Shown here piece by piece: positions 24,405-30,133 of a stretch of 30,193 bases of DNA. A model generated the notes under the pieces. That model saw nothing but the letters and a program-made list of their open reading frames with translations, ran no database searches and was not told where the DNA came from. The translations under genes and the position numbers were made by a program. Source of the stretch: CAMTUW01 sp947085035 (GTDB taxonomy: Bacteria > Actinomycetota > Coriobacteriia > Anaerosomatales > PHET01); contig CAMTUW010000030.1 in NCBI GenBank assembly GCA_947085035.1, forward strand, positions 1-30,193, given 5' to 3'. The stretch's first letter is position 1. Each line of letters starts with the position of its first letter.

Positions 24405-25310
24405 ATGAATACGCAGCAACTTCGCGCCTTCGTGACGGTCGTTGACAGCAGCTCGTTCTCGGAAGCGGCACGGGCGATGGGCGTGTCCCAGCCGGCGGTG
24501 ACGATGCAGATGCAGTCGCTGGAAACAGCGATAGGGGCGACGCTTCTCGATCGTCGTTATCGGAAGGTCGACCTCACCGAGGCCGGACGCACGCTCCTGC
24601 CGCACGCCCGGCGGATCCTCGCGCAGATCGAAGCGGCGCACGATGAGCTCGCGGCGCTGTCGGGGACCGTGACCGGGAGGCTCACCATCGCGGCGAGTAC
24701 GACACCGGGGGTCTACGTGATACCGCGGTTGTTGGGGTCGTTCGTTGCAGCCAACCCCGAGGTCGGGGTGACGATCGAGGTGTACGACACCGCCGCGGTC
24801 GTCGAGGCCGTCGAGTCGGGCCACGCACACATCGGCATGAGCGGCGCGACGGTGCGAGGCGCGCGCGTCGGCTTCGAAGAGCTGGGCGTCGACGAGCTCG
24901 TGCTGATCTGCCCGCCGGAGCACCCGCTCGCATCGAGCGCGCACGTCGGACTCGCCACCTTGGCCGACGAGCCGTGGGTGCTTCGCGAATCCGGCTCCGG
25001 CACGCGCCAGATGACCGAGCGGCTGTCCGTCGACCACGGCTTGGACCCCGACGAACTGAGGGTCGTCGTCGAGCTGGGTACCGGAGAGGCCATCGTGAGC
25101 GCTGTCGAGGGCGGGATGGGAATCGCGATCCTCAGTCGCCATGTGGCCGACAAGGCCCTTGCGCTGGGAACGGTTTCGCTGGTCGACGCGATAGGTCTGC
25201 CAGCGAGTCGACCCTTCTACGTCGTGTTGCCCAAGGGCACGCCGACCCGTGCGGCGATCGCGTTTCACGAGCACCTCTCGGCTGAGATCACGGCTGCGGG
25301 CCGAGGGTGA
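24405..25310 (+). CDS. LysR-family transcriptional regulator
   Basis: 301 residues, normal for the family. N-terminal helix-turn-helix: MNTQQLRAFVTVVDSSSFSEAARAMGVSQPAVTMQMQSLE, with LLDRRYRKVDLTEAGRTLLPHARRIL. The effector domain (from about 90) opens GRLTIAASTTPGVYVIPRLLGSF, closest in style to the CysB/CysL-like branch that also includes regulators found with selenium genes. AAGGGG precedes the ATG. It is divergent from the fur-cbi operon; its targets cannot be told from position, since an integron follows. Confidence 0.88.
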   Translation: MNTQQLRAFVTVVDSSSFSEAARAMGVSQPAVTMQMQSLETAIGATLLDRRYRKVDLTEAGRTLLPHARRILAQIEAAHDELAALSGTVTGRLTIAASTTPGVYVIPRLLGSFVAANPEVGVTIEVYDTAAVVEAVESGHAHIGMSGATVRGARVGFEELGVDELVLICPPEHPLASSAHVGLATLADEPWVLRESGSGTRQMTERLSVDHGLDPDELRVVVELGTGEAIVSAVEGGMGIAILSRHVADKALALGTVSLVDAIGLPASRPFYVVLPKGTPTRAAIAFHEHLSAEITAAGRG

Positions 25311-25434
25311 GGAGCGCACGACTCGCTCAAGGTCGGGCTCACGCCGGATGCTTCGTGCGGTAGGAAATCGGATGGACTTCCGAAAGACCTCTGCGCGATG
25401 CTGGCACATCAAGGTATAGCGACGGGGGTCCTTG

Positions 25435-26397
25435 ATGAGCCAGCCAAAGTTGCTCGAGGTCATGCGCGATATTCTCCGGGCGCGCCATTACAGCCCGCGC
25501 ACCGAGGAGGCGTACTGCTCGTGGGTGCGTCGCTTCATCCGTTTCCACGGGTTGCGCCACCCGGCTGACATGGGAGTCGAAGAGATCAACACCTTCCTGA
25601 CCCACCTCGCGGTCAAGAAGAAGGTGAGCGACTCGACACAGAATCAGGCTCTGTCGGCGCTGCTCTTCCTGTACCGCTACGTATTTGGAGTCGACATCGG
25701 GAACCTTGGCGACGTGGTGAGGGCACGGAAGTCCCATCACCTGCCCGTGGTCATGACCCGGTCTGAGACCCGTGCAGTCATCGAGCGAATGCGCGGCGAT
25801 GCCCATCTGATGGCGTCGCTTCTTTATGGTTCGGGCATCCGGTTGAGTGAATGCGTCTCGCTTCGTGTCCAGGATCTGGAGTTCGAGCGCCACGAGGTGC
25901 TCGTCTTCAGCGGCAAAGGCAACAAGGACCGCGTCACCATGCTACCGGAGTCGCTGTCGGGACCGCTGCAGGTTCACTTGCGAAAGGTCAGGAGCATACA
26001 CGAGCAGGATCTGGCAGACGGGTGGGGCCGGGTGTTCATCCCGGATGGATTGGCGCGCAAGTACCCGACGGCTCCGACAGAATGGAAGTGGCAGTGGGTC
26101 TTTCCTCAGCGCAGGCGCTGGCGCGACCCTCACACGGGAGAGCAGGGTCGCCACCACTTGGACGCCTCGATACTGCAGCGCGCGGTTCGGGTGGCGGCGC
26201 GTGAAGCCGGGGTCGAGAAGCGCGTTGGATGCCATACGTTCCGACACTCGTTCGCCACGCATCTGCTCGCCGCGGGATACGACATCCGGACGATTCAGGA
26301 GCTACTAGGACACAGAAGCGTGAACACGACGATGATCTACACGCATGTGCTCAACAGGGGAGGACACGGCGTGAAGAGCCCGTTGGATATGGACTAG
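25435..26397 (+). CDS. intI: Integron integrase IntI (tyrosine recombinase)
   Basis: 320 residues from the ATG at 25435 with GGGGG upstream (an in-frame TTG just before is less likely). The N-terminal SAM-like domain reads ILRARHYSPRTEEAYCSWVRRFIRFHG. Catalytic residues are all present: R136 (GIRLSE), K164 (GNKDR), H267 and R270 (CHTFRHSFATHLL), H293 (LGHRSV) and Y302 (TTMIYTH). The IntI-specific extra domain is clear at about 216-250: EWKWQWVFP, DPHTGEQGRHHL, LQRAVRVAAREAG; the end HVLNRGGHGVKSPLD is also IntI-type. It recombines attI with folded single-stranded attC sites. The 124 bp before it (25311-25434) hold a -10-like TATAGC (25415-25420) and a TCGGA/TCCGA inverted repeat. Confidence 0.95.
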   Translation: MSQPKLLEVMRDILRARHYSPRTEEAYCSWVRRFIRFHGLRHPADMGVEEINTFLTHLAVKKKVSDSTQNQALSALLFLYRYVFGVDIGNLGDVVRARKSHHLPVVMTRSETRAVIERMRGDAHLMASLLYGSGIRLSECVSLRVQDLEFERHEVLVFSGKGNKDRVTMLPESLSGPLQVHLRKVRSIHEQDLADGWGRVFIPDGLARKYPTAPTEWKWQWVFPQRRRWRDPHTGEQGRHHLDASILQRAVRVAAREAGVEKRVGCHTFRHSFATHLLAAGYDIRTIQELLGHRSVNTTMIYTHVLNRGGHGVKSPLDMD

Positions 26398-26417
26398 TGG
26401 TGATGGGCCTCTCGGTA

Positions 26418-26518
26418 TATGCGGACCCGCATAGTCATAGTCGTCAGGGCTGTGAGCAGGTATGTTATCCTGCATATGTGGGCGGTTCCGCCTCGGTTCG
26501 CGGTATATGCGGGTCCGC
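26418..26518. repeat. Three GCGGNNCCGC palindromes in attI
   Basis: GCGGACCCGC at 26421-26430 (arms extend to TATGCGG/CCGCATA, 26418-26433), GCGGTTCCGC at 26482-26491, GCGGGTCCGC at 26509-26518. Centres are 61 and 27 bp apart. The first and third are preceded by the same CGGTATAT. Confidence 0.85.
26463..26471 (+). promoter_or_regulatory. Candidate cassette promoter (Pc)
   Basis: TGTTATCCT, a TGn-extended -10, within the attI region and facing the cassettes. A GCAGG/CCTGC inverted repeat (26456-26460 with 26469-26473) overlaps it. No consensus -35. Cassette 1 genes read against it. Confidence 0.4.
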
Positions 26519-26562
26519 AGAATTGTTGTTAGCACCATCGGTGCCGCCCCCGACAGGTGGCA

Positions 26563-26871
26563 CTACTGCGACAGCAGGTAGCTTCGGATAGCCTCATTCG
26601 CGGCCGCCACCAGGTGTTCAGCGTCGGTTTCGGCCGCATCAATCACACTAGCCAGGGCGGGCAGCACTACCTCAGCCCTAACCTCGGCCGCATCTGCGGA
26701 GACAGGCTCACCTTCCATGCGCACTGCGATACTGCCAGCAATCGAGGCGACCAAGAAGTACCCAAGAGGTGACGCCGCGTCTCCGGCGACCTCAAGGGCC
26801 GCAGCCTGAACCTTCCACAACGATCTCAGGCTAAGCGGCTCGCTAAGCAGTCGCTGCAACTCGCTGGGCAC
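26563..26871 (-). CDS. Small cassette protein, unknown function
   Basis: 102 residues from a GTG at 26871 preceded by GGAGGAG at 5-6 nt, a strong ribosome site. Ala/Leu-rich and probably helical (LSLRSLWKVQAAALEVAGDAASPLGYFLVASIAGSIAVRMEG, VVLPALASVIDAAETDAEHLVAAANEAI). One moderately hydrophobic stretch (GYFLVASIAGSIAV) is too polar nearby to call a membrane helix. It overlaps the end of the phosphoribosyltransferase gene by 29 nt, so the two are coupled. No family recognised. Confidence 0.6.
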   Translation of the reverse strand: MPSELQRLLSEPLSLRSLWKVQAAALEVAGDAASPLGYFLVASIAGSIAVRMEGEPVSADAAEVRAEVVLPALASVIDAAETDAEHLVAAANEAIRSYLLSQ

Positions 26872-27490
26872 GAATCTCCTCCGCCGAAACGCCCAACTCC
26901 TCAGCGGTGAAGACCGGAGTGAACTTGTAGCCCCCGGACTCGAAGAGTTCCTGCGCCCCTTGCTGACGATCAACAAGGGCTACGACTCTGACAACCTTGC
27001 AGTTCCTCTCCGTCTCAACTGCGTGCACGGCGTCCATGATGGAGCCCCCGCTGGTAGCCACGTCGTCAACAATGACGACGCGTGCTCCCTCAGCCAAAGG
27101 CCCCTCAATCCGCTTCATGCGACCGTGCTCCTTGCGCTCCTTGCGCACGATGAATGCAGTCTTCGGGCAGCCGAACTCGTGCGACAGGGCAGAAACGGCG
27201 GCCGAAATCGGATCTGCGCCCGTGGTCAGGCCACCAATTGCATCGTACTCTTCGGATGGAATGCTCTCGAGTAGATAACGGGCAAGATAGTAGGCACCGT
27301 CTGGCCTGAGCGTCACAAGTTTTCCATCGAAGTAGAAACTGCTAGTGACGCCAGACGCGAGAACCGTTGGCTCGTGCACCAGGGCAGACTGAACCAACGG
27401 GCGCAAGAGCTCTAGGTACTTGGACACGCGATACTCCTCAAGGGTCGACGAACATGGAGCAATACTATCATCCAACTCATGCTCGGTCAC
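26843..27490 (-). CDS. PyrE-like phosphoribosyltransferase
   Basis: 215 residues from a GTG at 27490; GTG 27502 or TTG 27514 are also possible. The PRPP-binding motif is clear: ARVVIVDDVATSGGSIMDAV. Upstream are SGVTSSFYFDGKLVTLRPDG (orotate phosphoribosyltransferase type), IGGLTTGADPISAAVS and FIVRKERKEHG, all PyrE-like. It would transfer a phosphoribosyl group between PRPP and a base. A stand-alone housekeeping PyrE would not be expected in a cassette, so a salvage, regulatory or defence role is possible. It overlaps the genes on both sides (14 and 29 nt), forming a three-gene unit. Confidence 0.8.
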   Translation of the reverse strand: MTEHELDDSIAPCSSTLEEYRVSKYLELLRPLVQSALVHEPTVLASGVTSSFYFDGKLVTLRPDGAYYLARYLLESIPSEEYDAIGGLTTGADPISAAVSALSHEFGCPKTAFIVRKERKEHGRMKRIEGPLAEGARVVIVDDVATSGGSIMDAVHAVETERNCKVVRVVALVDRQQGAQELFESGGYKFTPVFTAEELGVSAEEIRAQRVAATA

Positions 27491-27668
27491 GTGCCTCACC
27501 AACCTCCCCGTCAAGCACCTGCTCGATTCTTTCCTGAATCAACATGGCGGCGACCGCGCTCTCCGATCGCCTGTAGTAGGGTAGGTCCCGACGCTTGACG
27601 AGCCGAGCAATCAAGCCCTTCAAATCGGGTCCGTCCGAGTCGGGGTAGACTGTGATTTGCTTTCCCAT
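27477..27668 (-). CDS. Small basic protein, possible ribbon-helix-helix type
   Basis: 63 residues from the ATG at 27668 with AAGGA upstream. The pattern KQITVYPDSDGPDLKGLIARLVKRRDL, then RRSESAVAAMLIQERIEQVL, is a short strand followed by two helices, as in ribbon-helix-helix DNA-binding proteins; this is weak similarity by eye. First gene of the cassette 1 unit, 14 nt overlap with the phosphoribosyltransferase. It could regulate the unit or act as a partner to the enzyme. Confidence 0.5.
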   Translation of the reverse strand: MGKQITVYPDSDGPDLKGLIARLVKRRDLPYYRRSESAVAAMLIQERIEQVLDGEVGEARDRA

Positions 27669-27721
27669 TGGCGTCCTTGTCATCGCGTTGCACTGCACGG
27701 TACGGCACCATGTCGCACTGT

Positions 27722-27750
27722 ATTTTATAGCACTGCGTTGTGCTTTACAA
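27722..27750 (-). promoter_or_regulatory. Promoter of the cassette 1 minus-strand genes
   Basis: Minus strand: -35 TTGTAA (27750-27745), 17-nt spacer, -10 TAAAAT (27727-27722), in a locally AT-rich stretch 54 nt before the first ATG. Confidence 0.6.
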
Positions 27751-27794
27751 CACCTTGCGGCACACTACCATACGACACTACCCTGAAACGCGAG

Positions 27795-27860
27795 GGTGCT
27801 AACCATGAGATCGAGCGGACAACGCTTCGCGTAGCCGCTCATCTCAAAGACGTTCGACAC
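27795..27860 (+). other. attC: attC1 recombination site
   Basis: R'' GGTGCTAAC (27795-27803) and R' GTTCGACAC (27852-27860), crossover G27852/T27853. The inner arms TGAGAT-c-GAGCGG and CCGCTC-ATCTCA pair with one bulged base (C27812; a G on the bottom strand), the extrahelical-base arrangement used for strand choice by IntI. Confidence 0.88.
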
Positions 27861-27872
27861 ACGGGGAGACGC

Positions 27873-28424
27873 GTGAGGGTAGGTCCGACACTCGAAGAAG
27901 TGCTCAATGGTGACCGCGGGATGCTTCGAGGTATTGAAGTCGCCGTGGAGGCGCAGTGTCTCGTGTCGGCTGTCGCATTGATGTTTTCGACCATTGACGC
28001 CTTGGCGGCGCTTACTAGGCCAGTCGAGGCGGCCGACACCAGCCGCGATCACTTCATCGCGTGGACATCCCAGTACCTCCATCCCGAGGGGCGACTCGGG
28101 TGTTCGGCGAAGGACCTGTACTCCGCACGTTGCGGGGTACTGCATGGGTACACGGGGGACTCCCGGATGGTCCGTAACGGAGAAGCCCGTAGCTTGGTAT
28201 ACGAATGGGCAGGCGGCCCGGCGGCTGACAAGTCTGTGCCACTGCCCGAGGGGGCGCTTGTTATTGAAGTTGAAGCACTACAGTCATCGGTGCGGAAAGC
28301 ATGCGCGGAATTCCTTGTCGCCGCTGGCGCCGATGCGGACATTCGCGCCCGGGTTGAGCATCACATGGCAGGGCTCCTATGCTACAGCCCATGGCCACGG
28401 ATGCATGCTGTGTCTGCCGCGTAG
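27873..28424 (+). CDS. HEPN-like cassette protein with RX4H motif
   Basis: 183 residues from a GTG at 27873, 20 nt into the cassette, with GGGGAG at a good distance; the same frame continues upstream through attC1, but that is not coding. Mostly helical: LEEVLNGDRGMLRGIEVAVEAQCLVSAVALMFSTIDALAAL, then KDLYSARCGVLHGYTGDSRM. R86-CGVL-H91 fits the RX4-6H motif of HEPN RNases, and the helix-rich context agrees, but overall similarity to a named family is not established. No promoter is seen inside the cassette before it, so it depends on reading from upstream. Confidence 0.55.
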   Translation: MRVGPTLEEVLNGDRGMLRGIEVAVEAQCLVSAVALMFSTIDALAALTRPVEAADTSRDHFIAWTSQYLHPEGRLGCSAKDLYSARCGVLHGYTGDSRMVRNGEARSLVYEWAGGPAADKSVPLPEGALVIEVEALQSSVRKACAEFLVAAGADADIRARVEHHMAGLLCYSPWPRMHAVSAA

Positions 28425-28459
28425 CGGTGCAGATGCACCAGTCGGTAGTCAGAGGTCTC

Positions 28460-28468
28460 TGTTAGCCT
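28460..28468 (+). promoter_or_regulatory. Extended -10 promoter inside cassette 2
   Basis: TGTTAGCCT, preceded by GTCAGAGG (28448-28455). The same block occurs in cassette 3 (GTCAGAGG then TGCTAGCCT). Drives the T5orf172-like gene. A TTGCC-GGC-GGCAA hairpin (28487-28499) lies in the leader. Confidence 0.5.
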
Positions 28469-28524
28469 AGGTCTTGAGAGTTTAGTTTGCCGGCGGCAAC
28501 CGGCACTCGTGAATCGGGGGAATC

Positions 28525-29007
28525 GTGGCTGCACCAAGGCGTCCGCGCAAGCGGATAAAGAAGTCGGGGGTCGTCTACTTCGCCGTTAATGAGCGCATCC
28601 CGAACATGGTCAAGGTGGGCATGACGACGGATTCCGCGGAGCGTCGGCTCGAGCTCGCGAACCGGAAGCATGAATTCATGGCCGGCAGGTGGTGCATCAC
28701 TCAGAAGGTGAAGACCAACGACGCCAAGCGCACGGAGTCCTTGGCACACACCCTCTTCGAGGACTACTTGGACACCGAGAGTGTGTCCACTGAGATGTAC
28801 TTCATTCCAGAGGGGATGACGGTCAAGCAGATGGCCGATACGGTTCGAGAGAAGGACCGAGTCTACGTTGAACACATGGAAGAGGAGGAGGCCGCGCTGG
28901 CTGCCGTGAAGGAAGCGCAGAAGCGGCTCGAAGAATTGCATCGCACGCATAAGGAAGAGCTGACCAAGGGAATGCCCAGCGCGGGAGCAGGCTCCGAGGC
29001 GTCGTAG
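28525..29007 (+). CDS. T5orf172 / Mug113-type GIY-YIG-like nuclease domain protein
   Basis: 160 residues from a GTG at 28525 with GGGGG upstream. A basic start (APRRPRKRIKKS) is followed by GVVYFAVNERIPNMVKVGMTTDSAERRLELANRK, then the helix ESLAHTLFEDYL and TEMYFIP. This order matches the T5orf172/Mug113 branch of the GIY-YIG superfamily (VYxxxN...VKVGMT...E..LH...EYF). The C-terminal third (from ~118) is a charged coiled coil (EEEEAALAAVKEAQKRLEELHR). Related domains occur in phage and defence-linked proteins; the activity of this one is not known. Confidence 0.75.
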   Translation: MAAPRRPRKRIKKSGVVYFAVNERIPNMVKVGMTTDSAERRLELANRKHEFMAGRWCITQKVKTNDAKRTESLAHTLFEDYLDTESVSTEMYFIPEGMTVKQMADTVREKDRVYVEHMEEEEAALAAVKEAQKRLEELHRTHKEELTKGMPSAGAGSEAS

Positions 29008-29014
29008 CGATCCG

Positions 29015-29078
29015 GTGTCGAACAATGAGATCGAGCTGGCTCGCTTCGCTCGCAGCTCATCTCACAGACGTTAGCACC
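29015..29078 (+). other. attC: attC2 recombination site
   Basis: R'' GTGTCGAAC (29015-29023) and R' GTTAGCACC (29070-29078), crossover G29070/T29071. Arms TGAGAT-c-GAGCT and AGCTC-ATCTCA with bulged C29032; terminal loop rich in GCTCGC repeats. Confidence 0.9.
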
Positions 29079-29111
29079 ACTATGTGCTCAGGAGTGCGTG
29101 TCAGAGGCTCG

Positions 29112-29120
29112 TGCTAGCCT
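29112..29120 (+). promoter_or_regulatory. Extended -10 promoter inside cassette 3
   Basis: TGCTAGCCT, 39 nt before the ATG at 29160, preceded by GTCAGAGG (29099-29106) as in cassette 2. Gives the toxin-antitoxin pair expression independent of the integron promoter. Confidence 0.5.
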
Positions 29121-29159
29121 GCGGGTATCCGCATTGATTTCGGCAGGTAGGGGGACGTG

Positions 29160-29870
29160 ATGATTCGGGAGTTCGTCCATCTTGATCGGGTGGACATCGG
29201 GGCCATGGATGCCCTGATCGACTCAATGATGGAACTGCTTGAAACTCTCGATGAGGGTTTGATTCCAGATGACGTTGAGTACACGCTCGCGGACCTGGCG
29301 GTGTACGTTGAGTCGCTCGTGCGCGGGCAGCGCGATTCCCTCGGGAGGACGAAGCCGGGCAGCTGGGGGGTCGTGCCTGATGACGCAGGCATGGACTCCG
29401 ACGCCAGAGTTGATTTCATCTTTCGCCCCACCTACATCGCGGTGGCGACTCTGAGCCGCGTGCTGTGCGAGTTCCCTCTGATTGCGATGCGGACTCCTGG
29501 CTACTTGGACTCGTTGTTCTCCGGAATGGTCTTCTGCTCCCATCGAGGTCTCCAGGGTCACGGCTATGAGGCGGATGCTGGTGCGATTGACGCACTGCGG
29601 ACGCTGTCTCTTGGGAAGGTCCCGTGGCTCCTAATCCGTCATCCGGAAGCGTGTCCCCCGCTGAAGTTGGCCATTGACGACGTGGCTGATGACATGGCGC
29701 GTCGCTTGGTAGCGGGGACTGCCGTCGGCATGTGGGGCGAGGACTACACGGAGGGCTTCAGGTCCGCTGTTGAGACGCTCCGCTTGAAGAATGATCCTGA
29801 GTTCATGGCGGCACTGGAGGAAGCTCGCAGGAGCCCCAGTACTGTCTCGAAGGAGGAACTCCCATGGTGA
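29160..29870 (+). CDS. Large candidate antitoxin of the YoeB-like toxin
   Basis: 236 residues from the ATG at 29160, with GGGGG upstream (GTG 29157 is also in frame). The first ~205 residues (FVHLDRVDIGAMDALIDSMMELLETLDEGL, DFIFRPTYIAVATLSRVL, MVFCSHRGLQGHG, PWLLIRHPEACPPLKLAIDDVADDMAR) match no family I recognise. The last ~27 residues, NDPEFMAALEEARRS and VSKEEL, resemble the toxin-binding tail of YefM/Phd antitoxins. The gene overlaps the toxin start by 7 nt, the usual antitoxin-toxin layout. Normal YefM is about 80-90 residues, so this would be a fusion or a new antitoxin type. Confidence 0.6.
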   Translation: MIREFVHLDRVDIGAMDALIDSMMELLETLDEGLIPDDVEYTLADLAVYVESLVRGQRDSLGRTKPGSWGVVPDDAGMDSDARVDFIFRPTYIAVATLSRVLCEFPLIAMRTPGYLDSLFSGMVFCSHRGLQGHGYEADAGAIDALRTLSLGKVPWLLIRHPEACPPLKLAIDDVADDMARRLVAGTAVGMWGEDYTEGFRSAVETLRLKNDPEFMAALEEARRSPSTVSKEELPW

Positions 29871-30133
29871 ACTGGGAGCTTCGCTTCGAACGACTCGCGC
29901 GTAAGGACGCCAAACGGCTCGAGGCGGCCGGCCTGAAGGTGAAGGCCGACAGCATTCTGACGGAGCTGGAACGCGACCCCTACTATGTCCCGCCACCATT
30001 CGAGAAGTTGATCGGTGACCTTTCCGGCTTCTTCTCTCGTCGGGTCAACCGACAGCATCGAATCGTCTACGAGATTGACTCGTCGGCCGGGCAAGTGGTC
30101 GTCCATAGGATGTATTCGCACTACGGCGAGTAG
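29864..30133 (+). CDS. YoeB/Txe-family mRNA endonuclease toxin
   Basis: 89 residues. Family motifs: FERLARKDAKRLE, FEKLIGDLSGFFSRRVNRQHRIVYEI and the end RMYSHYGE. By alignment to E. coli YoeB the catalytic residues are kept: E47, R66, H86 and Y87. The RelE-fold toxin would cut mRNA on the ribosome. It overlaps the upstream gene by 7 nt and ends just before attC3. Toxin-antitoxin cassettes are known to stabilise integron arrays. Confidence 0.88.
   Translation: MVNWELRFERLARKDAKRLEAAGLKVKADSILTELERDPYYVPPPFEKLIGDLSGFFSRRVNRQHRIVYEIDSSAGQVVVHRMYSHYGE

Larger units (their letters stand above)
26398..26528 (+). other. attI: attI recombination region
   Basis: The bases between the intI stop and the first cassette. 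The crossover point is G26528/T26529 in GTTAGCACC (26528-26536); the TTAGCACC belongs to cassette 1 because it is the complement of the R'' box of attC1. The region contains three GCGGNNCCGC palindromes, of which the first and third share the longer CGGTATATGCGG. These may be integrase-binding repeats or operator sites. Confidence 0.75.
26529..27852 (+). mobile_element. Gene cassette 1 (1324 bp), genes on the opposite strand
   Basis: Begins TTAGCACC; with the preceding G this is the reverse complement of GGTGCTAAC, the R'' box of attC1 at its end. Contains three genes on the minus strand with their own promoter near the attC end. Near its left edge, GCACC-ATC-GGTGC (26532-26544) forms a small hairpin past the last minus-strand gene. 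Confidence 0.85.
27853..29070 (+). mobile_element. Gene cassette 2 (1218 bp)
   Basis: Begins TTCGACAC; with the preceding G this is the reverse complement of GTGTCGAAC, the R'' box of attC2. Holds two plus-strand genes (27873-28424 and 28525-29007). I searched between them for an internal attC and found none. Confidence 0.88.

Noticed and set aside
27657..27872. N-terminal extension of the HEPN-like protein through attC1
   Set aside because: It would cross the recombination site and cassette boundary; the GTG at 27873 has a good ribosome site.
28461..28470. GTTAGCCTAG as an internal attC core splitting cassette 2
   Set aside because: No R'' partner or paired arms nearby; the bases fit an extended -10 box shared with cassette 3.
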